In this document: positions 11,078-18,290 of the stretch, in pieces
Layout of the letters: each line of letters begins with the position of its first letter
How positions within the stretch are numbered: the first letter of the stretch is position 1
From: Rhodococcus koreensis
GTDB taxonomy: Bacteria; Actinomycetota; Actinomycetes; Mycobacteriales; Mycobacteriaceae
Length of the DNA stretch: 64,000 nt
Assembly (NCBI RefSeq): GCF_900105905.1
Contig: NZ_FNSV01000005.1
Location: forward strand, 7,777,501-7,841,500
Direction: 5' to 3'
Notes under the pieces: generated by a model
Seen by the model: the letters and a program-made list of their open reading frames with translations, nothing else
Databases searched by the model: none
Told to the model about the DNA's origin: nothing
Program-made: the position numbers and the translations under genes

Positions 11078-11404
11078 GTGCCCCGTCGTAAACCGCAGCG
11101 GAAGAACACGCGCCGCAGTGCGCCCCCGGACAATTCCGAGGGCTCGCTGTTCGGTAGTGCGCTGATGCGTCAGGAATCCGGTCCCGCGGGCGACGCGGAC
11201 GAGAGCTACATCGTCCGCACCATCCCCGGGGCCCGGGCGACCAAGTCGTACCGGTGCCCGGGCTGCGATCATGACATCCGGCCCGGTGTCGCCCACCTCG
11301 TCACCTGGCCCGCCGAATACGGCGGAGCCGAGGACCGGCGGCACTGGCACACCGGGTGCTGGTCGGGACGCAGCACCCGGGGCCTCACCCGCAGGTGGTC
11401 CTAG
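11078..11404 (+). CDS. Conserved small protein with putative zinc-binding site
   Basis: 108 aa, GTG start fixed by the leaderless promoter. The first 25 residues are very basic (PRRKPQRKNTRRS). The C-terminal half has CPGCDHDI, then a WP-x(n)-RRHWHTGCW stretch, a Cys/His arrangement that could bind zinc. Function unknown. Its stop overlaps the stop of the convergent DivIVA-like gene by four bases. Confidence 0.75.
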   Translation: MPRRKPQRKNTRRSAPPDNSEGSLFGSALMRQESGPAGDADESYIVRTIPGARATKSYRCPGCDHDIRPGVAHLVTWPAEYGGAEDRRHWHTGCWSGRSTRGLTRRWS

Positions 11405-12510
11405 CTTCCGGTCTTCACCGTTCGCTGACCCGCAGGCCGGTTCGCCTGGGTCTTCTCGACGGTGGAGAGCACCGCGGTGTCCTCGTCCGAGTTGTCCGTC
11501 TCGTCCCCGGACTTCTTCCCTGACGCGTTCGACCCGGACTCGCCCGACTCGGTCTTGCGGTCCGCTGCGCCGTTCGGTGCCGACTGGCTGTTCGGGTTCT
11601 CGTTCGGACGCTTCTCGGACTTCGACGCCGTGGTTTCGGGCTGCGCGTCCAGGAGTTCACTCTCCCGGTTGACCGACGCCAACATGGCGGGAACCGAATC
11701 GAGCTGCCCTCGAATGCCCAAGAGCTGCGCCAGGATCCGGCCGCGGAGCACGCGAAGCTCTTCCGCGAGTTCCTTGGCGTGGGCGATCTTGCGCTCCGAC
11801 TGGTCGGTGGCAGCCTGCAGCCTGCGCTCCGCCTCGTGCGTGGCGTCCGCGAGACGACGCTGCGCCTCGGCCTTGCTGGTGGACTCGAGCTCGTTCACCG
11901 CCGTGATCGTCTTCTGGCGGCGCTCGGACATCGAGAGGTCGAAGTCCTCCTGAACCTGCGAGCGACGCAGTTCGGCCTCGGCGGCGAGGCGGTCGCGCTC
12001 GGACTGCGCGGCCTCGACGATCTTCGCCGCCTCCGTGCGGGCCTTCGCCATGGTCTGCTCGTGCTGAATCTCGAGCGCGCTGCGGCGGTCTTCGAGTTCC
12101 GCGACCAGCGACTCGTACTGGCCGCGGAGCTGCGCGCCCTCCTGCTCGGCGACGGAGATCGTCTCGGCGGCGTCGGCCTCGGCCTTCGCGCGCACCTCGG
12201 ACGCCTCGTCCGACGCGAGCCGGAGCATGCGCGAGATGCGGTCGCTCATTCCCTCCGCGGTGGTCGGCGGAACCGACAGGCGGTCGACGTCCTTGCGGAG
12301 ATCGTCGATCTCGTCCCGCGCGTCGTCGAGTTGCTTGGCGAGATCCCGCGCCTGCGCCGCCGCGGCGTCGCGGTCGGCGGCAGTGACGCGCAGCTCGGCG
12401 TCGAATCGCTCGAAGTAGTTGCGTACCTCGTCCCGGTCGAATCCCTTACGCACGGTGGAGAAGGGAAGGGGGATCGAACCACGGTCCTGCTCGTTTACCA
12501 TGGCCGCCAA
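11401..12510 (-). CDS. DivIVA-domain coiled-coil protein
   Basis: 369 aa. An N-terminal DivIVA-like motif (TVRKGFDRDEVRNYFERFD, about 20-40) is followed by almost unbroken heptad-rich coiled coil from 40 to about 270, then a low-complexity Ser/Asn/Glu/Lys tail. Wag31-like proteins of this build organise polar growth or hold membrane complexes in place; this one is a separate paralogue and not Wag31 itself. ATG 12501 (MVNEQD) is an equally good start. It converges with the preceding small gene. Confidence 0.8.
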   Translation of the reverse strand: MAAMVNEQDRGSIPLPFSTVRKGFDRDEVRNYFERFDAELRVTAADRDAAAAQARDLAKQLDDARDEIDDLRKDVDRLSVPPTTAEGMSDRISRMLRLASDEASEVRAKAEADAAETISVAEQEGAQLRGQYESLVAELEDRRSALEIQHEQTMAKARTEAAKIVEAAQSERDRLAAEAELRRSQVQEDFDLSMSERRQKTITAVNELESTSKAEAQRRLADATHEAERRLQAATDQSERKIAHAKELAEELRVLRGRILAQLLGIRGQLDSVPAMLASVNRESELLDAQPETTASKSEKRPNENPNSQSAPNGAADRKTESGESGSNASGKKSGDETDNSDEDTAVLSTVEKTQANRPAGQRTVKTGS

Positions 12511-12569
12511 TCTACCTGGGCAAAGTAGAACTTGTCTCTGCGCCTGGCACCCGGCGGCCGGTCACAGCT

Positions 12570-13043
12570 CTAGTGGGTCGCCGACGGCTCGACCAGCTCG
12601 ACGAGAACTCCGCCCGCGTCCTTCGGGTGGACGAAGTTGATGCGCGAGTCGGCGGTTCCGCGGCGGGGTGCGTCGTACAGCAGCCGGACGCCGCGCTCGC
12701 GCAACTGGGCGGAGATGGCGTCGATGTCGGTGACGCGGTACGCCAGCTGCTGGAGACCGGGACCGCTGCGATCGATGAACTTGGCGATGGTCGAGTTCTC
12801 GTTCAGCGGCGCGAGAAGCTGCAGCGCGGTGCTGCCCGCGGGAGCGCCGACGACGCTCAGCATCGCTTCGCGCACGCCCTGCTCCTCGTTCACCTCTTCG
12901 TGTGTCGACACCATGCCGAGGTGCTCGGAGTACCACGCGATGGCGGCGTCGAGGTCGGGAACGGCGATGCCGACGTGGTCGATGGCGGTCACCAGATCCG
13001 AGGACAGCGGCGACGTGGACTGGGTGGGGGAGGACTGTGTCAT
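12570..13043 (-). CDS. Methylmalonyl-CoA epimerase
   Basis: 157 aa VOC-fold protein. It interconverts the (S) and (R) forms of methylmalonyl-CoA in propionate and odd-chain fatty acid breakdown. Two beta-alpha-beta repeats are visible; the metal ligands expected are His in AIDHVGIAVPDL (about 22), Gln in LQQLAYRV and Glu in GVLVELVEP. It is divergent from the thiolase gene, as in M. tuberculosis (Rv1322A, Rv1323). ATG 13043 is preceded at 7 bases by TAACGT (13056-13051), so the transcript is probably leaderless. Confidence 0.92.
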   Translation of the reverse strand: MTQSSPTQSTSPLSSDLVTAIDHVGIAVPDLDAAIAWYSEHLGMVSTHEEVNEEQGVREAMLSVVGAPAGSTALQLLAPLNENSTIAKFIDRSGPGLQQLAYRVTDIDAISAQLRERGVRLLYDAPRRGTADSRINFVHPKDAGGVLVELVEPSATH

Positions 13044-13050
13044 GGTCCCG

Positions 13051-13056
13051 ACGTTA
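13051..13056 (-). promoter_or_regulatory. -10 element, leaderless epimerase transcript
   Basis: TAACGT on the minus strand, then 7 bases, then ATG 13043. It abuts the palindrome at 13060-13074. Confidence 0.5.
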
Positions 13057-13059
13057 GCG

Positions 13060-13074
13060 CTACCGTTTCGGTAG
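13060..13074. promoter_or_regulatory. Palindrome in the epimerase/thiolase divergent promoter
   Basis: CTACCG-TTT-CGGTAG, perfect 6-bp arms, 3 bases upstream of the epimerase -10 hexamer and 64 bases before the thiolase start. It is a candidate operator shared by both genes; the protein that would bind is not evident. Confidence 0.45.
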
Positions 13075-13137
13075 TTCTCGTCGGGATGTGACTTCCGTCG
13101 CCCGGCACCCGCCCATTCGTCTCACGCGGAGGAAATC

Positions 13138-14331
13138 GTGACCAGTTCTGTGATCGTCGCCGGAGCCCGGACCCCGATGGGCCGGTTGCTGGGTTCGTTG
13201 AAGGATGTGTCGGGTTCCGATCTGGGTGGGGTGGCGATTCGCGGTGCACTGGAGAAGGCGGGCGTCGCCCCCGAACAGGTCGAGTACGTGATCATGGGCC
13301 AGGTGCTCACGGCGGGGGCCGGTCAGATCCCGGCGCGGCAGGCCGCCGTGGCCGCCGGGATCGGGATGGACGTGCCTGCGCTGACGATCAACAAGGTGTG
13401 CCTGTCGGGGATCGACGCGATCGCGTTGGCGGATCAGCTGATCCGGGCCGGCGAGTTCGACGTCGTCGTCGCCGGCGGCCAGGAGTCGATGTCGCGTGCC
13501 CCGCACCTGCTGGAGAAGTCGCGGGAGGGGTTCAAGTACGGCGACGTCACGATGCGCGACCACATGGCGTTCGACGGGTTGTACGACATCTTCACCGATC
13601 AGGCGATGGGCAGCCTGACGGAGGCGAAGAACGCGGAGGACGGGCAGCGGATCAGCCGTGAGGAGCAGGATGCGTTCGCGGCAGCGTCGCACCAGAAGGC
13701 GGCGCGCGCCTGGAAGGACGGTGTCTTCGACGACGAGGTCGTGCCGGTTCCGGTGCCGCAGCGCAAGGGCGATCCCGTGCTCGTCGGCTCCGACGAGGGC
13801 GTGCGGGGCGATACGACCGCCGAGTCGCTGGCCAGGTTGCGGCCGGCGTTCAGCAAGGACGGCACCGTCACCGCCGGGTCGGCGTCGCAGATCTCGGACG
13901 GCGCGGCCGCCGTCGTCGTGATGAGCAAGGCGAAGGCTCAGGAACTGGGGCTGTCCTGGATTGCGGAGATCGGGGCGCACGGGGTAGTGGCGGGCCCGGA
14001 TTCGACGCTGCAGTCCCAGCCGGCGCGGGCCATCGCGAAGGCGTGCGCCAAGGAAGGGATCGCCCCGAAGGACCTGGACCTGGTGGAGATCAACGAGGCC
14101 TTCGCTGCGGTCGGGATCGCGTCGACGCGGGAGCTGGGCCTGGATCCGGAAATCGTGAACGTCAACGGCGGCGCGATCGCGATGGGGCATCCGCTGGGGA
14201 TGTCGGGTGCGCGGATCGCACTGCATCTGGCACTCGAGTTGCGCCGTCGCGGCGGCGGCGTGGGCGCGGCGGCACTGTGCGGTGGAGGCGGTCAGGGTGA
14301 CGCCCTGATCGTCCGCGTCCCCAAGTCTTGA
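13138..14331 (+). CDS. Acetyl-CoA C-acetyltransferase (thiolase)
   Basis: 397 aa, GTG start with GGAGGA just upstream. It condenses or cleaves acetoacetyl-CoA. The nucleophilic Cys is in NKVCLSGIDAI (about 88), and the C-terminal catalytic residues are in GHPLGMSGAR (His near 347) and CGGGGQGDA (Cys near 377). It corresponds to M. tuberculosis FadA4 (Rv1323) by position. With the divergent epimerase it suggests acyl-CoA turnover. Confidence 0.94.
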   Translation: MTSSVIVAGARTPMGRLLGSLKDVSGSDLGGVAIRGALEKAGVAPEQVEYVIMGQVLTAGAGQIPARQAAVAAGIGMDVPALTINKVCLSGIDAIALADQLIRAGEFDVVVAGGQESMSRAPHLLEKSREGFKYGDVTMRDHMAFDGLYDIFTDQAMGSLTEAKNAEDGQRISREEQDAFAAASHQKAARAWKDGVFDDEVVPVPVPQRKGDPVLVGSDEGVRGDTTAESLARLRPAFSKDGTVTAGSASQISDGAAAVVVMSKAKAQELGLSWIAEIGAHGVVAGPDSTLQSQPARAIAKACAKEGIAPKDLDLVEINEAFAAVGIASTRELGLDPEIVNVNGGAIAMGHPLGMSGARIALHLALELRRRGGGVGAAALCGGGGQGDALIVRVPKS

Positions 14332-14340
14332 CAGACGATG

Positions 14341-14373
14341 GTCCGTGGTGGTGTGCCTCACACCACTACGGAC
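14341..14373 (+). terminator. Hairpin terminator after thiolase
   Basis: 15-base arms, GTCCGTGGTGGTGTG and CACACCACTACGGAC, 14 of 15 paired, 3-base loop, starting 9 bases after the stop codon. There is no T-run, as is common for actinobacterial terminators. An operator role for the next gene is possible. Confidence 0.6.
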
Positions 14374-14403
14374 TGTCGTAGATGGTCGGGCACAATGGTC
14401 GGC

Positions 14404-14766
14404 ATGGCGAACGTCTTCGATCTCAGCACCACGGCCAAGCGCTTCCGATTTGTCGCAATTCTGGAGGCATTCACCTGGCTCGGCCTCCTCATCGGCATGG
14501 CCTTCAAGTACCTGCCCGCCGACGGCAACGAGATCGGCGTGAAGATCTTCGGCCCGATCCACGGCGGCGTCTTCGTGCTGTACCTGCTCGTCTCGCTGTG
14601 GACCGCGCGCAAGCTGAGCTGGAACCTGGTCACCGTCTTCTGGGCGCTCGTCGCCAGCGTCCCGCCGTTCGGCACCGTCGTGTTCGAGGTCTGGGCGGCC
14701 CGCACCGGCCGCATGGCCGAACTGTCCCGGACCAGCGAGGCGAAGAGCGAACCGTCGCTCGTCTGA
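14404..14766 (+). CDS. DUF3817 membrane protein
   Basis: 120 aa from ATG 14404 (ATG 14395 is an alternative). Three hydrophobic helices: FRFVAILEAFTWLGLLIGM, GPIHGGVFVLYLLVSL and WNLVTVFWALVASVPPF. The FRFVAILEA opening is the hallmark of DUF3817. No biochemical role is known. A paralogue lies at 41738-42103. Confidence 0.85.
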   Translation: MANVFDLSTTAKRFRFVAILEAFTWLGLLIGMAFKYLPADGNEIGVKIFGPIHGGVFVLYLLVSLWTARKLSWNLVTVFWALVASVPPFGTVVFEVWAARTGRMAELSRTSEAKSEPSLV

Positions 14767-14824
14767 CCGAGTCCGCGGTAGGCACGGCCCGCATTCCGGC
14801 GCACGCTCGAATCGTGACAAACTG

Positions 14825-15802
14825 GTGGACGTGACTCGACCAGGTTCTCGTCCGTCAGCGCGTTCCTCAGCAGTGGCCGCAGCCATGAGCGGAGCAGTCG
14901 ATCTCTCCGCCCTCAAGGAGCGTGCGGCCGCTCCGCCCCCGCCTGCGCCCGCACCCTCCGGGGACGGCGCCGCCCCGGCCGCCCCCGGCGGCACCGGCCT
15001 CGCATCCGTCATCGAGGTCACCGAGGCGACGTTCGAGGCGGAGGTCCTCGTCCGGTCCCAGCAGGTCCCGGTCGTCGTGGACCTGTGGGCCACCTGGTGC
15101 GAGCCGTGTAAACAACTCTCACCCCTGCTCGAGAAGCTGGCACACGAGGCCGGTGGCACCTGGGTGCTCGCCAAGGTCGACGTCGATGCCAACCCGCGCA
15201 TCGCGCAGGCTTTCGGTGTCCAGTCCGTCCCGACCGTCGTCGCCATCGCCGGCGGTCAACCGCTCGCCGACTTCCAGGGCGCGCAGCCCGAACCGCAACT
15301 GCGTCAGTGGCTCGCCGCCGTCCAGCAGGCGACCGCCGGAAAACTGTCCGGGCCGCCTGCCGGCAACGGCGACGCGGACGAGCCCGAGCCGGAGGACCCG
15401 CGTTTCGTCGCGGCCGAGGCGGCGCTCGACGAGGGCGACCTGGCCGCAGCCGAAGCCGAGTTCCAGAAGATCCTCGACGCGGAACCGGACAACGCGGAGG
15501 CGCAGGGCGCGATCCGCCAGGTACGTTTCCTCGCCCGCGTGCAGTCCGTCGATCCCGGTGCCGTCGCCGCGGCGGACGCCGCCCCCGCCGACATCGACGC
15601 CCAATTGCAGGCGGCGGACGTGGAGCTCTACTCCCAGGCGCCCGACGCGGCGTTCGCCCGCCTCATCGGTGTCGTCGCCCGCAGCGCCGGCGACGACAAG
15701 ACCCGGGTTCGGACCCGTCTGCTGGAGTTGTTCGAACTGTTCGACCCGGCCGAGCCGGTCGTCATGACCGCGCGCCGGAAACTCGCCGCGGCACTGTACT
15801 GA
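14825..15802 (+). CDS. Thioredoxin-TPR co-chaperone-like protein (CnoX/YbbN type)
   Basis: 325 aa, homologue by position of M. tuberculosis Rv1324. After a Pro/Ala-rich N-terminus comes a thioredoxin domain (about 62-165) with the active site ATWCEPCKQ, then tetratricopeptide-like helices to the end. Related proteins act as holdases that pass clients to chaperones under oxidative stress; the active site keeps both cysteines. GTG 14825 and GTG 14831 are both possible starts; ATG 14885 is a further option. Confidence 0.88.
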   Translation: MDVTRPGSRPSARSSAVAAAMSGAVDLSALKERAAAPPPPAPAPSGDGAAPAAPGGTGLASVIEVTEATFEAEVLVRSQQVPVVVDLWATWCEPCKQLSPLLEKLAHEAGGTWVLAKVDVDANPRIAQAFGVQSVPTVVAIAGGQPLADFQGAQPEPQLRQWLAAVQQATAGKLSGPPAGNGDADEPEPEDPRFVAAEAALDEGDLAAAEAEFQKILDAEPDNAEAQGAIRQVRFLARVQSVDPGAVAAADAAPADIDAQLQAADVELYSQAPDAAFARLIGVVARSAGDDKTRVRTRLLELFELFDPAEPVVMTARRKLAAALY

Positions 15803-15808
15803 CGAGGA

Positions 15809-15841
15809 ACCGGGGTGAGTGCTTTCGGCGCTCACCCCGGT
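15809..15841 (+). terminator. Terminator after thioredoxin-TPR gene
   Basis: ACCGGGGTGAGTGC and GCGCTCACCCCGGT pair around a TTTCG loop, starting 6 bases after the stop codon. It also faces the MFS pseudogene from the other strand. Confidence 0.8.
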
Positions 15842-16400
15842 CACCCCCGACGGCGATCAGCTGCGAACGCGCTCCACCCGTCCGACCAGAAGGACGTAGG
15901 ACGCGATTCCGATCGCGGTCACCACGGTCATGTAGACGAATCCCGGAGCGAAACTGTCCTCGGTGACGAGCAACCCGATGACGATGGGCGTGGCGATCGA
16001 CGACAGGTTGCCGATGAAGTTGAACATCCCGCCGGTCAGCCCGAGCAGCCGTTCCGGTGCGAGTGCCGACACCAGCGACCACGTGATCGACGCGAGTCCG
16101 TTGCCGAAGAAGGCGATGGACAGGAACACGATCACCATCGCGGTCGAGTCGGTGAAGTTCGCGCCGATCATCGCGACGGTCAAGAGCAGTCCGACGATGA
16201 TCGGACCCTTCCGGGCGACTCCGAGAGAGACCCCCTTGCGCAGCAGGAAGTCCGAGAACACCCCGGAGAACAGCACACCGACGAGCGCCGCGACGAACGG
16301 CAGCGACGCGAGGAATCCGGACTTGTTCCGCGAGTCTCTCGGCGCAAACCCGGGTCCTTCAGGTCCGGGATGGCCGATCTGGTTTGTCGGACCGTGTGGC

Positions 16401-16406
16401 TAGTGT
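16401..16406 (+). promoter_or_regulatory. -10 element, leaderless tnpB transcript
   Basis: TAGTGT, then 7 bases, then ATG 16414, inside the left end of the element. Confidence 0.45.
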
Positions 16407-16413
16407 CTGGGTT

Positions 16414-17556
16414 ATGGCGGGGAGGGTGGTGAAGCGGGCGTTCAAGTACCGTTTCTATCCGACTGCGGTGCAGGCGGAACAGCTTGCTCGGACGTTCGGG
16501 TGCACCCGGTATGTCTACAACCGGGCGTTGGCCGAGCGGTCGCGTGCCTGGTCGCAGGAGCAGCGACGGGTCACCTACGCGGACACCTCGAAGATGCTCA
16601 CCGGATGGAAACGAGACACCGAGACCGAGTGGTTGGCGGAGCCATCGAAGGGGCCGTTGCAGGAGGCGCTGCGGCAGTTGCAGGGTGCGTTCGAGAAGTT
16701 CTGGCGCAAGCAGGCCGGCTACCCGCAGTTCAAGAGGAAGGGGCGGTCGAAGGATTCGGCGACCTACTACTCGAACTGCTTCACCTACCGGGGTGGGCAG
16801 GTCCGGTTGGCCAAGCAGGCCGAACCCTTGGATATTCGGTGGTCGAGGCCGCTGCCGGAGGGGGCTGTGCCGTCGCAGGTGACGGTGTCGCGCAATGCTC
16901 GCGGTCAGTACCACATCTCGATTCTCGTCGAGGACACGATCACCGAACTCGAGCCGTCCGATCGGGTGGTCGGGCTCGATGCCGGGATCACGAGCCTCTA
17001 CACGCTCTCGACGGGGGAGAAGATCACCAACCCGCGCCACGAGCGCGCGGACCGTGCGCGGTTGGTGAAGGCGCAACGGATGCTGGCCAAGAAGGAGAAG
17101 GGATCGCGTAATCGGGCCAAGGCCCGACTGAAGGTCGCGAAGATTCATGGTCGGATCGCTGATCGGCGTCGCGATTATCTGCACAAACTTTCCACTCGGC
17201 TGGTGCGCGAAAATCAAGTGATCGCCATCGAGGATCTGAGTGTGCGGAACATGGTGAAGATTCGGTCGTTGTCTCGGGCGATCTCGGATGCGGGTTGGTC
17301 GGAGTTCCGGTCGATGCTCGAGTACAAGGCCGACTGGTACGGGCGGCGGGTGGTGGCGGTCGACCGGTTCTATCCGTCGTCGAAGACCTGCTCGGTGTGC
17401 GGGGAGGTCGCGTCGACGATGCCGCTGGACGTGCGGGAGTGGGCGTGCCGGTGCGGCGTCGTCCATGATCGGGATGTGAACGCGGCGAGGAATATTTTGG
17501 CCGTCGGACTGGCGGTGGCAGCCTGCGGAGACGGTGTGAGACCGCCTCGCACATAA
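16414..17556 (+). CDS. tnpB: TnpB RNA-guided nuclease (OrfB)
   Basis: 380 aa. The N-terminal helix-turn-helix begins AFKYRFYPT. The RuvC triad is complete: Asp189 in VVGLDAGITS, Glu273 in VIAIEDLSVRN and Asp354 in HDRDVNAARN. The zinc finger between them has CSVCG (326, 329) and CRCG (345, 347). TnpB proteins are RNA-guided DNA nucleases, ancestral to Cas12, that favour retention of their element. The full length and intact catalytic residues suggest an active protein. A GTG 12 bases downstream is an alternative start. Confidence 0.95.
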   Translation: MAGRVVKRAFKYRFYPTAVQAEQLARTFGCTRYVYNRALAERSRAWSQEQRRVTYADTSKMLTGWKRDTETEWLAEPSKGPLQEALRQLQGAFEKFWRKQAGYPQFKRKGRSKDSATYYSNCFTYRGGQVRLAKQAEPLDIRWSRPLPEGAVPSQVTVSRNARGQYHISILVEDTITELEPSDRVVGLDAGITSLYTLSTGEKITNPRHERADRARLVKAQRMLAKKEKGSRNRAKARLKVAKIHGRIADRRRDYLHKLSTRLVRENQVIAIEDLSVRNMVKIRSLSRAISDAGWSEFRSMLEYKADWYGRRVVAVDRFYPSSKTCSVCGEVASTMPLDVREWACRCGVVHDRDVNAARNILAVGLAVAACGDGVRPPRT

Positions 17557-17642
17557 AGTGCGGGGCGGCGACTGTCGGTGAAACAGGAACCTCGGGACGC
17601 GAGTCTCGGGGGAATCTCGGTCGTTCACGGCCGAGAGGAAGT
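17480..17642 (+). ncRNA. Probable omega-RNA scaffold (tnpB 3' end plus right end)
   Basis: By analogy with studied TnpB systems, the guide RNA is made from the 3' end of tnpB and the right end of the element, here rich in hairpins. The guide would be the chromosomal bases right after 17642 (CAAGTAATCCATGCC...). Extent and expression are inferred. Confidence 0.35.
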
Positions 17643-18188
17643 CAAGTAATCCATGCCCCGGTAAATCAACGAGGTAGGTGGGAACCAGGTGACGAAGAAC
17701 CACCGCGTCGACGTGAGCCAGAACTGCCCCAGGTATATTCCCCACAGCTTGTGCCGGCCGAGGACGGTGGCGACATCGTTCCGGGTCACCTCCGGACGCT
17801 CGCGTTCCTCCTCCACGAGGTCGACGTGCCAGGACAAGCACGGACTGCAACCATGAGAGAAGGAAGGGAGCAGGGCCAGTTCGATGAACTGTCCGGAGGT
17901 GTAGAAACCGATCACGATCGTACGTTCATGCTCGGGTACCAGGCCGTCGCGACCCGGCTGTTGATCGGGATACGCGGGCGCCCCCGAACACGCCGACCAG
18001 CAGTCGCAACGCGATGAGCGCCACGAGGCCGCCGATGACCCCATGCACGCGGTCGCGATCGAGCAGAGGATGAGGGCAGGCGGGGCAGAGCAGTCTCGGG
18101 GGAATCCGGTCGACGAGCCATCCACCGGGAATCTGCAGCGCTGCATACGTCCAGCCGAAGGCCGACAGCAGAAGTCCCCAGTCCGTAC

Positions 18189-18278
18189 ATGCCCGACGAG
18201 CGGATGCGCGGCCTCGTGCCGGTCGTGTGCCGGGCCGCCGGACGGATCTCCGCGGCGCTCGGCTATCGGGAGATCTGA
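18189..18278 (+). pseudogene. 3' remnant of an IclR-type regulator
   Basis: A 29-residue reading frame (PDERMRGLVPVVCRAAGRIS followed by AALGYREI and a stop) resembles the last helix of IclR-family proteins, which ends in a similar pattern. Nothing upstream continues the frame; it abuts the broken 5' end of the MFS pseudogene. A deletion that removed most of an IclR gene and the start of its transporter target would explain both. It is too short for certainty. Confidence 0.45.
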
Positions 18279-18290
18279 GCCGGCGACCGG

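Larger units (their letters stand above)
16325..17642 (+). mobile_element. IS605-type OrfB-only (TnpB) element
   Basis: About 1.32 kb. Removing 16325-17642 (plus or minus 1 base) rejoins the MFS reading frame as MDYLKSGF, which fits the family, so these are the likely ends. Subterminal hairpins are present: CCCGG...CCGGG at 16349-16370 and TCTCGG...CCGAGA at about 17614-17636. The 10-mer CGCGAGTCTC occurs near both ends (16329 and 17598). There is no target duplication and no TnpA gene, as usual for this group, so it would need a TnpA in trans. Confidence 0.82.
15857..18188 (-). pseudogene. MFS transporter (anion:cation symporter type), disrupted
   Basis: The C-terminal half (15857-16324) reads cleanly: KSGFLASLPFVAALVGVLFS onward, with six membrane helices' worth of MFS sequence. 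The N-terminal half (17643-18188) contains YAALQIPGGWLVDR, YPINSRVATAWYP, GFYTSGQF, LGQFWLTSTRWFF and RGMDYL, but in different frames. At least three small indels are seen, including a compensating pair at VTWFP-TYLVD. The halves are split by the TnpB element. The first 50 or so residues are missing at 18188, where the sequence jumps to an IclR fragment. ACS-type transporters import organic acids or sugars; this gene is dead. Confidence 0.85.

Noticed and set aside
13060..15246. A 728-codon minus-strand frame over the thiolase and thioredoxin genes
   Set aside because: Same GC-shadow effect; it crosses two well-supported genes and a terminator.
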